DNA from: Lonicera japonica
Lineage: Eukaryota > Streptophyta > Magnoliopsida > Dipsacales > Caprifoliaceae
Direction of reading: 5' to 3'
Length of the DNA: 64,000 nucleotides
Assembly (NCBI GenBank): GCA_021464415.1
Contig: CM038470.1
Span: 5,406,394-5,470,393 of the forward strand
Part shown: positions 1 to 11,273 of the stretch, piece after piece
Layout of the letters: every line of letters begins with the position of its first letter
How positions within the stretch are numbered: position 1 is the stretch's first letter
Notes under the pieces: generated by a model
Database searches by the model: none
Seen by the model: the letters and a program-made list of their open reading frames with translations, nothing else
What the model was told of the DNA's origin: nothing
Program-made: the position numbers and the translations under genes

Positions 1-155
1 TCGCACTTCTTGACTAGTCTTCTTACCCACTAATATGCCTCTCGTGTGGGTGGAGGTGGATGTGGAGGTCGAAGTATCTACAAATTAGAACATATAAAAT
101 AATATTTATATATATATAGTTTTAGTAGAAGAAAATAAAAAGAAAAAATAAAAAG
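1..155. repeat. Tandem duplication, copy A (partner 523-684)
   Basis: This stretch is nearly identical to 523-684, offset 522 bp. The differences are a longer TA run and one substitution in copy B. The unit covers exon 2, one intron and part of exon 3 of the CACTA second gene. Confidence 0.9.
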
Positions 156-522
156 TGCGCCTTACACTCCGACATCCAATTATTGAACCGCAAAGATGCC
201 ATTTTTTGGATGTATTCGAACAAGGCGATATTCTCGTGGCTGAAGTCATAGTAGGTCTACAAAACAAAAATAACATATATAAGTCGAATTCAGAAAATTT
301 GAACAAGTATCTAGAAAATATAAATTAGTTAGTCGCCTTTACCAAGATGTGGTTGTAAACAATCTGAAGATGCTCTCTAGGCAGAGCCTAATATGAATGT
401 GCCACCATTGGGACTTTGTCCCTTACGACACTGCCTATGTCACGTGTGAGACAGGCCTGAACCACCTGAGACAACGGCAATTTAAGCTCGTCGGACCACT
501 CGAGCTTAATATTTCCATGCTT

Positions 523-684
523 TCGCACTTCTTGACTAGTCTTCTTACCCACTAATATGCCTCTCGTGTGGGTGGAGGTGGATGTGGAGGTCGAAGTATC
601 TACAAATTAGAACATATAAAATAATATTTTATATATATATATATATAGTTTTAGTAGAAGAAAACAAAAAGAAAAAATAAAAAG
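523..684. repeat. Tandem duplication, copy B
   Basis: This is the second copy of 1-155. Identity ends at the shared purine-rich tail (155 and 684), which marks the duplication breakpoint. Confidence 0.9.
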
Positions 685-1231
685 ATATGTAATCACCTCT
701 GCTCTTGCAGCGAATGCTGCGAGGAAACGAACGCCCAGTGGTGGAGGTGCTCGTGGCAGATGAATGCTGGGTAGACGGAACCTGACCCGTAATCAATTAC
801 AACATAATGTTGTAGCCTAATAACAATCAATTCATAATTACTAAAAATTGAAAACAGAATGGAGATATTTGTTTTTCCCCTCCTAATGTCGAATAGAACA
901 CTAAAAGGTAGAAATGGTGTTTGCTTCCTCACCTCTGAACGCTGCTTAATCTGATTCAGCGTTAATATGTAAGTACTCCCCTGAATACTTAATTTAATTC
1001 TAACGAAATTTTATACTCACCCCCCCCCCACACACACACACATAACAGAAAACTCTTTTCATTCATTAGATAGAAATGGGTAAAATTTCATGTATCAAAC
1101 ATATTTCCTAGAGCAAATTCAGTGAATAAATAATTCAAAATTACTAATTTGAAAAAGGGGGAAAAGGGGGAAAAGTGAAGTTTTTTTTTGGGTCTGTTGA
1201 ATTCTACAAGGTCAATCTAAGTGGTGTCCTA

Positions 1232-1925
1232 CATTTTTTTTTTTTTTTTTTTTTTGAAATCAAAACAACCAGAAACTAAATTAAATCATGCAAAACAAAA
1301 GTTTGGAGCCAGCTTGGGACATCGGACTCCCAAGAGCATAAAGAGTCAACCCGAACGGCGAAGGCCGCTAAAGAATTGGCCGCTTCGTTAGCGGACCGCA
1401 AAACGTGGAAGAACGATACTTTAGTAAAAGATTTCGCAAGGTCTAGAGCGTCCAAAATAAAGACCCCCGCATCTGCCATTGGAGGGGAGTTATCAAGAAG
1501 CATTTTCACCACGCGCAACGCATCGCTATTGACTACAATCATTTTCAGACCCAAAGAACTCGCAAACCTCAAACCCTCGAGCACTGCCAGAGCTTCGGCC
1601 GCCTCGACATCCATTGCAGAATGAAAGGGGATAGCACGGGCACCGATAACCGCACCCGCAGAATTCCTACAAATAATACCAAGCCCTGATCTCCCCGACA
1701 CGGGATTCACCGCCGCGTCCACATTGATTTTAATCTCACCCTCCTTGGGCTTACACCAAGATGCTGCCACCAAAATCGGGGGAGAAACCGAGACATTATG
1801 AGCTGCCAAGAAAGCACCTACATAAGCTTCTGCAGCTGCAACTAGAGCTGTCCCGGAGCGCCCCTCTTTTCCTTGCACCCGTTCATTTCTGTCAAACCAA
1901 ATAAACCAAGCTAACGATGCCACTA
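1232..1925 (-). mobile_element. 5'-truncated LINE fragment with poly(A)
   Basis: The fragment carries a LINE-type RNase H reading frame followed by a poly(T) run at about 1233-1255, which is the poly(A) tail read on the minus strand. The short word ctacattt occurs just outside the tail (from about 1230) and again at the 5' truncation point (from about 1922). This suggests a short target-site duplication from target-primed reverse transcription. The fragment sits inside the CACTA region. Confidence 0.65.
1276..1923 (-). pseudogene. LINE RNase H-like (RVT_3) C-terminal domain
   Basis: This 215-residue open frame resembles the RNase H-like domain (RVT_3, PF13456) at the C-terminus of plant L1-type LINE polymerases. 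It opens with the LAWFIWFDRN segment that precedes the domain. The acidic residues visible are Asp69 (INVDAA), Glu110 (AEALAVLEGL) and Asp134 (VNSDAL). The usual last Asp in the C-terminal motif is Asn (HVLRSANEAANSLA). The frame has no ATG at its start (the first codon shown is GTG), so it is a truncated piece of a longer protein rather than a host gene. The stop lies only about 20 bp before the poly(A), typical of a LINE 3' end. A domesticated RNase H gene is possible but less likely. Confidence 0.75.
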
Positions 1926-2450
1926 CATTTATATAACTATAGACGAACCTATTACATTTTTCGATTTAAAAGATTGATAAAGAAATACAATCGATGTCTC
2001 AAAAAAAAAAAAAAAAACAAAACAACAGAGCTAGAAAAAACGACCTACAGTACATGTGGGTACCATCAACACTAGAAATACTCCCCCTTTCTCCTTAAAA
2101 CGAGCTATAGTACATGTGGCCATTTTTCGATTTTGAAAGGTAACAAATTAACTATAGGTGATATCACTTCCTTACTTTAAGGTAATCCTATATTTTAAAA
2201 AATAATTCAGGATATGAATAATTAATGTTATTCCTTTAGTCAATGGCCAAAAGAAAAAAAAAATTCTAGGCCAAAAAATAATAATCTTATTTCTAGAAGT
2301 TTTCATAATATTCAACCTTGACAAAGAGAAGATGCCACTACAAAACCTCTTCTATATCGATTTCACTGCAATACCATCAACACTAGAAATACTCCCCCTT
2401 TCTCCTTTCCCCTTTCCCTCTCTCTTTATTTCTATTTCTCCAAGAAGAGC
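1926..2450. other. AT-rich filler with a duplicated segment
   Basis: No gene is seen. A segment of about 30 bp beginning accatcaacactag occurs at about 2064 and again at about 2371. A CACTACAA word lies at 2336 but no matching element end was found. Confidence 0.5.
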
Positions 2451-2455
2451 TTTAG

Positions 2456-2456
<1 letters not shown>

Positions 2457-2486
<30 letters not shown>

Positions 2487-2850
2487 GTGCACACATATAT
2501 ATATAAATAGAGAGAGAGATAGAGTAGTATGGGTACCTGTAATTGCCGGAGCGCGAGATGGAAAGAGTGAGATGGTGGTGCGAGATTGTGGTGCGTTGGT
2601 AGAGAGAGTGAGACGGTGGTGTGAGAGAGATGGCGGCGCGAGATGGAAAGATTGAGATGGTGGTGCGAGATTGTGGTGCGTTGGTAGAGAGAATGAGACG
2701 GTGGTGTGAGAAAGATGGCGGCGCGAGATGGTGGTGAGCTGAGAGCTTTGCGGGATATGGTGGTGTGATTTTAGGGATTTGTGGGCTAAGGTTTTGAGGG
2801 ATTTGTGGGGGGAGTGAAAGGCACTGGGGTCGTGGGTTTTTGGGTGGGTG
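2457..2850. repeat. ACACAT microsatellite plus G-rich 85-bp minisatellite
   Basis: An (acacat)n/(ta)n run at about 2457-2510 is followed by (ag)n and then a G-rich tract. The 85-bp unit 2552-2636 is repeated with few changes at 2637-2721. The open frame across this tract is a product of the repeat, not a gene. Confidence 0.85.
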
Positions 2851-3289
2851 AGATTTGGGGACTTTTATTTATTTTCTAATTTAAGAGTATTGTTTTTAAT
2901 ATATTTATAATTTAATTTATGAGTATAAAGTTTAGTTTTGCAATTATGTAAAAGTTTTAATTTAAGAGTTTAGTTTTACTTTTCAATTAAACTTTAAATT
3001 CAACTTTAAATTTAAGAGATTAGTATTACTTTAGAATTTAATTATTGTATTATAATTCATGATAAAAAATAATTTGTACTCCACGGGCCATTTCTTGTCA
3101 GTTTTTTGTTACATTTTAACGAATGTGTAAATTTTTATTTATATTAGAGTGACCCAATAAGCTACTGGGTCATATTTACGAATTTGGATATAACTTGATC
3201 TGTTATCAGGTAACATAACATAATATGATAGTACCGTTAATGAGATAATTTTTTTTAAAAACAAAAAATGTTAAATAAATTTTTTTTCA
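2851..3289. other. AT-rich, no gene seen
   Basis: No coding sequence is seen. The word gttaatgagata occurs at about 3236 and 3292, flanking a T-rich stretch immediately beyond the truncated end of the transposase. Confidence 0.5.
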
Positions 3290-5710
3290 TGTTAATGAGA
3301 TACACCCCTCAGGATAACGTCTGCTGCTTACAAAATTCTTATACTCCCCGAGTTGCCTGTAAAATTACGTAGTTAATACAAAATATAGACAATTACGTAG
3401 TATTGTAAAAAACCAAAGCTTAGCTACATGTACCTCTCTATAGGAAACATCCACGTAAAATGTATAGGACCGGTAAGTAGGACTTGCTCTGGAAGGTGGA
3501 TGCAGAGATGTACCATTATAGTAAAGAAAGCAGGGGGGGGAGGGAATTAACTCCAGTTTGCAGAGAATCATGACGATATCTTGCTGCATTTTGTGGATGT
3601 CTGATTTATTCAGCTCTCGAGTACACAACATCTGAAAGAATCTAGATAGCTCGACTAGCAGATTAACGACCGATTTCTTCAAATATGGTCGAATAACCAC
3701 TGGCAGAAGACGTTGAAGTAGCACGTGGCAGTCATGAGTCTTCAATCCATAAAAATTTTTATCGTCCAAATTTACTTTATTCTTTAAGCTTCCTGTATAA
3801 TCTCTCGGGTACTTGACATCAGCGATCCATTCGAATACATCGCTCCGATACTCAGGGGGGACTGTGTATGGTGCCGGAAGGAGCATCGGTTTGCTTGAGG
3901 ACCCGGAACCTTTTGTTGCCCAGAGTTTCTTGCGTATTCCCATCTTTTCTTGAGTGGAACGAGCTTTTGCATCGTCCTTAGTCTTTCTTCCTAGACCTAG
4001 AACAGTTCCGAAGACGTTATCGCACACATTCTTTTCAATATGCATGATATCCAAGGTATGTCTGATCCTCGTTTCTTTCCAGTAAGGCAGCTCCCAAAAG
4101 ATACTTTCGTGAGTCCAACATAATTTATCTTTACTCAAATCATGCTTGAACCCCGGATGTAAACTCATCACATTACATTGATGTTCATGAGATATGGTAG
4201 CTTCGTAAACCTCATTCGCAGACAACCTTCTTGGGGCAAGTCTGCGCTCTTTTTTACCGTTAAACTTTTTATCTTTCCGGTATGGGTGATCCTCACATAA
4301 CCATCTCCTTGCGCCCAAGTACGACATTCTGGAATCACTATGAACTGAATCAATATCGTCCAAACAAAGCGGACATGCCTTGTACCCTTTGGTTTGAATG
4401 CCTCCCAACATCCCTAATCCTGAAAAGTCGCTAATCGTCCAGATCATTGCTACTCTCATCCAGAAAGGCTGATTTAAGTGTCGATCCCAAGTCCTAAACT
4501 CCCGCGTCCCACAACTCCTTCAGCTCATCGATAAGCGGTCTCATAAACACGTTGAGGCACTTTCCCGGAGATTTGGGACCAGATATCAACAAAACTAGTA
4601 TGTTATACTCTTTCTTCATACACATCGAAGGTGAAAAATTGTATGGAAGTACGACAATAGGCCAAGTGCTATGGGGAGAAGCCCCTGGTCCGAAAGGGCT
4701 GCACTCGTCTGTTGCCAAACCAAGGCGCACATTTCTAATTTCGGAAGCAAAATCAGGATGTGATCTATCAAAATATTGCCATGCTTCCCCATCCGCGGGG
4801 TGTCTCAGATGTTCCGGATCTACGATCCTTTTCCCGTGCCACCGCATTTCCTTTACAGTGTGTGGAGACATGTATAGACGCTGCAACCTCGGCTTCAAAG
4901 GAAAGTAACGAACCACCTTCTTGGGAACCTTCTTACCTTTCTCTATATCCCATCTTGACTCGTCGCAAATGGGACATTGTTGTAACTTTGAATACTCTTT
5001 GTAAAACAAGCAGCAGCCATAGTAGCACGCGTGGATGACCTCGTGACCCAAACCTAATTTTTTCAAGGTTTTTTTTACTTCTTTGTACGATCCAGGATAC
5101 TTGTTTTCCTCGGGTAGGACACTTTTTGTATGCTCTAACGATTCATTGTATGCTCTAATCATCATATTATTACTTGTTTTGCCTGCATCGAGTTAATAAT
5201 GGCACTTAACACATTCTCATTACTATCATCATATATTGGAGTCTGTGCTTCAGCTAAAAGAGACTGATAGTGCTCCATCACGGCCTCGGCAGTAGAGTCA
5301 ACATGAACTCCAGTATTAAAATCATTTACGCCATCATAACAAGGGGCAAAATCGTACGAATCACGAAAAGGAAAAGTATCGCCCAAGAGCTGCATAGTAG
5401 GATCAACACTATTACTTGAAGAAGCCTTATTATGTAGATATGCTTGCCTAATGTCCCACGCTGAAGGTGTATTTGAAACTTCACCGTGATGGACCCATAC
5501 AATATAGTCCTCCATTATCCCATTTCTGATCAAGTGATAGTACATCTCATTTTCGTTAAGTTGGCTTTTCTGGTTGAGACAACTATTACAAGGACAGCGA
5601 TACAATCCGATCGTTGAGTTTGCATTCTCTCTCGCAAACTTTATGAATTCTAGTACCCCATTAATAAAGGCATCTGTTCCTTTATAACACCGCATCCAAG
5701 CCTTGTCCAT
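3290..5710 (-). pseudogene. tnp2: CACTA tnp2-type transposase, frameshifted and truncated
   Basis: This is a degenerate En/Spm (CACTA) transposase. From the start MDKAWM (5710) come a transposase-associated N-terminal domain with the CPCNSCLN motif (to about 5440), the tnp2 core (about 5160-3900; ACYYGCCLFYKE, CPLCLDD, HTLDIMHIEKNV) and the start of DUF4218 (SRFFQMLCTRELNK). The lesions are readable. About 20 codons seem missing around 5162-5165, at a stop. One extra T near 4490 shifts the frame between WDAGV and RTWDRHLNQPFW. A C-run near 3533-3540 shifts the frame before MVHLCIHLPEQV. After MFPIER a GT-AG intron fits 3357-3433 (77 bp), and the next exon reads LGEYKNFVS then RRYPEG before homology ends near 3290. 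The protein cannot be functional as it stands. Confidence 0.93.
3357..3433 (-). other. Inferred 77-bp intron in the CACTA transposase
   Basis: Donor GTACATG (minus strand, from 3433) and acceptor TTTTACAG (ending 3357) join MFPIER to LGEYKNFVS in the order expected in DUF4218. This assumes the upstream frameshift. Confidence 0.6.
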
Positions 5711-6222
5711 GTTCCCTATCATACGAGAAAACTGTATAAAATAAAGGCAACAACTAACGCTATAACTATATTTTCAACACTAAACTTATAATTTTAACAC
5801 TAAACATTATGTAACAAATTAATATTAAGTAACAAATTAATATTATATTATAAACTAATAAATTAAGTAACATAGAGTTCAACTTAGAATATCCACTATA
5901 AACACAAAATTAAGTAACAAATTAATATTATATTATAAACTTGGATTATATTAACGTAGAGATTAAATAAGAGCGACAACACTAAAACTAGATATTCAAC
6001 ACAAAACATACAATTTTAATACTAAACCAATAATTTTTGACATTAAACCAACAAATTAAGATCATTAAGAAATATTACACTAACCTTTAGATCAAATAGG
6101 GGATAAGATGTAACTCTTTGGTGATAGAAATGCTTAAAATCGCCCAAAATTAAACTCTTCTCACTCTTCTCCACATTTTGCTTGAAATGGGAGGAGGGTT
6201 TGCTTTTATATCAGATCTGTTT
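5711..6222. other. CACTA 5' leader region, AT-rich
   Basis: Non-coding sequence between the transposase start and the subterminal repeats. It contains short repeated words (ttaagtaacaaattaatatta) at 5813-5950. Confidence 0.5.
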
Positions 6223-7662
6223 CTTAGGAGACGGACATTGCTCAATGTGCGTCTCCTATCTTAGGCGACGCACATTGAGCAATGTCCGTCTTCTAAGAGA
6301 TATGGTCAAAGGGCTTTGAACAATTTAAAATGTGACCGTTGGAAAACATTAGGCAACGCACATTGGTCAAAGTGCGTCTCGTAAGTGAATTTTCAATTTT
6401 TAAAAATTTCAAAATTTCGGTGAAAATTGGGTGACTTTAGGCGACGCACATTGGTCAATGTGCGTCTCCTAAGTAAATTTCCAAATTTTCAAAATTCTGT
6501 GAAAAATTTAGGCGGGAAAATTACTCTAGGCGAGGCACATTGCTCAAAGTGCGGCTTGTAAGTGAATTTTCAATTTTTCAAAATTTCAAAATTTCGATGA
6601 AAATTGGGTGACTTTAGGCGACGCACATTGGTCAATGTGCGTCTCCTAAAAGATATGGTCAAAGGGCTCTGAACAATTTAAAATGTGACCGTTGGAAAAC
6701 TTTAAGCAACGCACATCGGTCAAAGTGCGTCTCGTAAGTGAATTTTCAATTTTTCAAAATTTTAAAATTTTGATGAAAATTGGGTGACTTTAGGCGACGC
6801 ACATTGGTCAATGTGCGTCTCCTAAGAGATATGGTCAAAGGGCTTTGAACAATTTAAAATGTGACCGTTGGAAAACTTTAGGCAACGCACATTGGTCAAA
6901 GTGCATCTCGTAAGTGAATTTTCAATTTTTAAAAATTTTCAAAATTTCGGTGAAAATTGGGTAACTTTAAGCGACGCACATTGGTCAATGTGCGTCTCCT
7001 AAGTAAATTTCCAAATTTTCAAAATTCTATAAAAAATTTAGGCGGAAAAATTACTCTAGGCGACGCACATTGCTCAAAGTGCGTCTCGTAAGTGAATTTT
7101 CAATTTTTCAAAATTTCAAAATTCCGATGAAAATTGGGTGACTTTTGGCGATGCACATTGGTCAATGTGCGTCTCCTAAGTGAATTTCCAAATTTTCAAA
7201 ATTCTGTGAAAAATTCAAGCGGGAAAATTTAATTTAGGCGACACACATTGCTCAAAGTGCGTCTCGTAAGTTAATTTTTAATTTTTTCAAAAATTCAAAA
7301 TTTTGATGAAAATTGGGTGACTTTAGGCGACGCACATTGGTCAAAGTGCGTCTCCTAAGTGAATTTCCAAAATTTCAAAATTTTAGGAAAAATTTAATCA
7401 AAAAAATTTACTTTAGGTGACGCACATTGGTCAAATTGCGTCTCCTAAGTGACATTTGAGGTGACGTACATTAATTTGTGTACGTCGCCTACGACTTATC
7501 TTAGGAGACGTACAATGACAAATGTACGTCGCCTAAGAAATTTGTCAATTATGCGACGCATCTTACCATGTACGTTGCCTAAAGGTTAAGTTTATGAGAC
7601 GTATTATATCCGTACGTTGCCTAAGAGTGAACTTAGGCGATGCAATCGCTTGTACGTCGCTT
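6223..7662. repeat. CACTA subterminal palindromic repeat array
   Basis: About 20 copies of a 35-37 bp imperfect palindrome. Each arm is close to ttaggcgacgcacattg and its complement caatgtgcgtctcctaag. They are embedded in a higher-order tandem unit of about 177 bp (visible from about 6430, 6610, 6786, 6966, 7138 and 7318). Towards the terminus (7445-7662) the copies diverge to a gacgtac core. Such arrays are the expected binding region for the transposon-encoded protein near a CACTA end. Confidence 0.9.
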
Positions 7663-7699
7663 AACCATTTATAGTAGCATTTTTTTATTTGTTGTAGTC
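7663..7699 (-). mobile_element. CACTA 5' terminus
   Basis: Read on the minus strand the terminus is GACTACAACAAATAAAAA, one base off the canonical CACTACAA. It lies directly outside the subterminal array. The partner end was not identified, so the 3-bp target duplication could not be checked. Confidence 0.65.
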
Positions 7700-9895
7700 A
7701 AGTTCTGTTGATGCTTACTGATCTAGGAGGGTTTTTTTTTTTTTTTTTAATTTCAATTTTATTGTAGCACCTTTTGCTGTTTCTTTTTTTCATGCTTAAC
7801 TTGATCGAGTTTCCATTCAAATTTTACTAGGCGTGAGCTTCCATCTTGTGAAATAAACATTTAAATTTAACTTGAATTTTCATCTCTTGTTTTTGGTATA
7901 GATTATTGTCAGCTACAAAAACACTACAATAGTTGGCATGAACTTTGACTTGTTTTAAATCTATATATATTTCTCGGATTACCAAGATTGCTTATTTTCT
8001 TTATAGTCTTATGTTTAGTAGTCAATTCTTTTCACCATATTTTTACTGGTTAATAGGTTTTATTAGTTATTAATGCTTTGCTTTTTATCTATTTCACAAT
8101 GTGTTTTTTCTAGTACATTTTGAAAATTACAATAAATATTTATGCTTAAATAAAGTTTCAAACTCGAGACGTTAAGCATGACAAATACAAACTATTACCA
8201 TTTAACCAGTGCGTTATTTTGTAAAATCTATATATAATATTACTCATATGTTGAGTGTGCCATCGTGTATTGACCATAAGTGGTTACAGTTGCCTAGCCA
8301 TTATGTATATACATATAATACTTACTGCATTATGGAATTAAGATTAAAGAAGAGTCTGATCATTTAAGCAACCCTAGGCAAACTAAATATTAATATCTAT
8401 AATAATAAAATAGCGTTGTTTTTGGAAACTTAAATTATCCCGCTCAAACCTAAAAAATAGTCATCTTCATCCAAAATTTCATATATCCGTGGCAGTTTGT
8501 TTTCGTTTACCATACTTATTCAGGTACTTATCTTTCTCCCTCCCTTATTTCCTCCATTTGCGTATAACATCTTTTAGCTTTACTGAAACTATTCCGGCTC
8601 CCTGGTTTTGGTTATCTAGTCTGATGACCAACATAGACTGATAAGTAAACTGCATTTTTCTTTTCAATGGTTTTTTTTGTAAATGGGAAACGTGAATCTT
8701 ATTCTTTATTATTTGAACTCTTCATGAATGAAGTTTTGATTTATAAAAAATGCATAATAAACCAGATTATTATTTATGATCACTTAATTATCTGTCTTTT
8801 GCATAGGAGATGTCCTTTGTGGGACTTACCCTTATTGATTGTATTGCTTGATTGTATATCTATATGTATGTAATTCAAGAAGTTACTTTGAAGGAGCTAG
8901 TTCTTTATTATTGACAAGAGTTGCAAAAATCACTCAGGTTATGAGAGTTTTTCTCACTTATTCTTGGAGGTCTTTGCTATGAAAGATATATTTATACAAA
9001 TTTACGTTGTTATTGATCAGAATTCATGAATCTTTTTATGGTATTTTGATATTTTTGTGAGGCTTTTTCAGTTTATAATTTGTTAGTATTGTATTCATGA
9101 TGTGAATGCAATGGTTGTTTTTCTGGTATTTTCATATTTATATGAGGCTTTTTTCTTCTCTCTAATTACTTTATGCATGTGATTTACATTTAATGAATAC
9201 CAAGTAATAAGTGTAAAATACTATGATATACTACGTTTGGGTGTTTATCATATATTATAATTAAAATGTGAAATATGCTATAAATGTTTAATGGATTATG
9301 TTATAGTTTTCTAAAACTAAAAAAATACCAAACTAAAGTAATCAAACTACCAAAATATATGTGAATACTAAACGCATAAAGGACCAAAAGTACCCAAGTT
9401 TATGACAATTTATATTTTACTAGCTTAGAGCATCAATATATATCTTATAATACATATATTACGTGGTAAGAAGATAAAATGAAGGTTGCAAAAGGCAAAG
9501 TTGCATTAGTTGTTGCTATTGGTGGCCTTTCTCAGGCTACATAGCTATTCATAGCCAAATAGAAGCCTAATATATCACACAGATTTATTCCATTTTGCTG
9601 CTGCAAATACATGCATATTGGTGCTTATGCTTAATGAAATTATAACTTTACACTTTCAAGAAAGCAAAAAAACTCAAAACTATACAAGCACTTGAGTGTT
9701 CCAGAAAATAAAAATGAGCTGCTTCAACACTTTGCTTCTGGGAGTACTGTAATTACAATATATAAGATTTTAGTGTCATATATTTATGGTTATTGTAATT
9801 ATAATTGTAATAAGAATTTAGTTTGGGATTGTAATTATATTGCAAGTATATATTAGAATTTTTTTTTGGAAATTGTGTTTTTGTGCCATTTTTTT
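7700..9895. other. AT-rich intergenic region
   Basis: No gene is recognised. On the minus strand 8157-8222 has a pol III-like A box (CTGGTTAAATGGT) and B box (GAGTTTGAAAC), suggesting a decayed SINE. Open frames here have no family resemblance. Confidence 0.5.
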
Positions 9896-9904
9896 TTTAT
9901 TTCT

Positions 9905-10226
9905 ATTTAAATTTGTCACGGTAAACCATGACAATGTATGTCAAAGTGCAAAACGTTGCGTCGGTTTTCGACTGTGACAATGGTACATACTTGTGTCGGT
10001 TTCAAATCGGGACAAATAATTACCTTGTGTCGGTTCGAAACCATGACAAGTTGACGCATTACTATGCACCATAACCCCTTATAAAACTGTGACGAATGGT
10101 GTTTGTTACGGTTTTTAGCTGACACAATTTTGTTTGTCACTGCTCTATTTGTCACGGTATTTAGCTGTGACAATGTCGTTTGGTCAGGGTTTAAAACCGT
10201 GACTTTCTGGGTATTTTACTGTAGCG
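9905..10226 (-). mobile_element. Second CACTA-like end with GTCACGGTT repeats
   Basis: About eight inverted copies of a short motif (gtcacggtt and its partner aaccgtgac) lead to a terminus at 10226. Read on the minus strand this begins CGCTACAGTAAAATACCC, one base from a CACTA end. The repeat sequence differs from the array at 6223-7662, so it is a different family. The left end was not found. It is probably non-autonomous or a fragment. Confidence 0.55.
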
Positions 10227-11273
10227 AAGGTGCCTTCTCTTCCTTTCTCTTTTCTTTAAGCTCAAACGCTGAAATATTATAGTGTATCGCCTAAATAGAA
10301 AGAACATATATATAAAAATAAAATAACGTAACCGCAATAGATTGTCTAACGTAAAACTTATTTTTTATTTTGACTTTATAGTTCTTAATTGCGGAGTAAT
10401 TTGAGAGTCGACAAAAAGAATAGCGCCCCTCCACCTTCCCCGAATATTGTGAGGTTAACCTGGCACAACATCTGATCTCAACATTTGGGGATAAAGTTGA
10501 TATTGCCATTGCTTTTCTCCGCTTTATTTTATTCTTTTATTTTTTTTATATAAGTTGGACGATTGGACCAACGACATCATCGACCAATAAATTTTGTGGA
10601 CCAAAACTTCCTTTTATTTTTTTTAGATAGATTCGAGGACTGAACATCGATGAACCAATAACTTCTCATTATCACTTTATTTATATATGTTGATCAGAAT
10701 TTGTATCATGCAACTAGTGTTTCAAGTCACAATTTTTTTTTTTAATCATAAATACGGAAATGCCTAGTTCTTCTAGAAGTGAAAGTATTTTCCCATTTTA
10801 ATCCGAATTAAAATTTTGTATCTTTTATAAATGTAATTAATGACGAATAGTCATTTTGAGATGGAAGTAAAATAATATAAACATATTAAAATCTTGTATT
10901 TCTTATGCGATGACTATATATTAGTTAAAATGTTGTGTTCATATTAATTTTATCTTCATCAAAATCTAGTATATATACTCTACAAGTAATCGTCATTCGT
11001 CAAATTATATCAGATAAATATATTGATGCAGAATTACTAATAATGGGAAATTATGAAAAAAAAAAGTAAAAAATTAAGTAATCAAACATGTACTGAGACA
11101 TTGTATCCGAGTGAGAAAGGATATTGTAAATGATTACTATATATATAAAAATGTCTCTGTCCAAATACGTAGAGAGACGGGACAACCATAATATATACAA
11201 AAATAAAAAATAAAAAAAAATAGACATATATGTATGATGAAAAAAAAACGAAGTAGCTAGGAATCTATGATCT
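10227..11273. other. AT-rich region downstream of the VQ gene
   Basis: No gene is recognised. The part nearest 11273 should contain the 3' UTR of the VQ gene. Confidence 0.5.

Larger units (their letters stand above)
1..781 (-). pseudogene. CACTA second-gene (TNP1/Ptta-like) exons, broken
   Basis: Minus-strand exons resembling the accessory protein of plant CACTA transposons (Transposase_24/Ptta En-Spm type). A putative first exon is 697-781. Exon 2 is 343-599, with acceptor AG at 600-601 and donor GT at 341-342. It encodes a Thr/Ser run, then RGILVGKK, KLEWSDELKL and SVVRDKVPMVAH. Exon 3 follows an 86-bp intron (257-342) and reads DFSHENIALFEYIQKM then RFNNWMSE, the pattern expected next in the family. 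An in-frame TAG lies at 388-390. Exon 3 stops abruptly at about 156, where sequence identical to the intron upstream of exon 2 resumes and a second copy of exon 2 begins (1-77). The gene runs off the window start. It lies downstream of tnp2 on the same strand, as in CACTA elements. Family assignment is by motif order only. Confidence 0.55.

Noticed and set aside
1376..1624. Plus-strand open frame
   Set aside because: It is a shadow of the LINE RNase H frame on the other strand.
2336..2345. CACTACAA word as the 3' end of the CACTA element
   Set aside because: No subterminal repeats lie next to it, the flanking bases do not match the other end, and second-gene exons of the element lie further left.
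2332..2655. 107-residue open frame
   Set aside because: It spans a microsatellite and G-rich minisatellite and has no family resemblance.
8394..8420. Helitron 5' end (TCTATAATAATAAAATAGC)
   Set aside because: No hairpin plus CTRR tail was found downstream, and the word alone is too common in AT-rich DNA.
9916..10173. 85-residue minus-strand open frame
   Set aside because: It lies wholly in the gtcacggtt repeat array, and its residues simply reflect the repeat.
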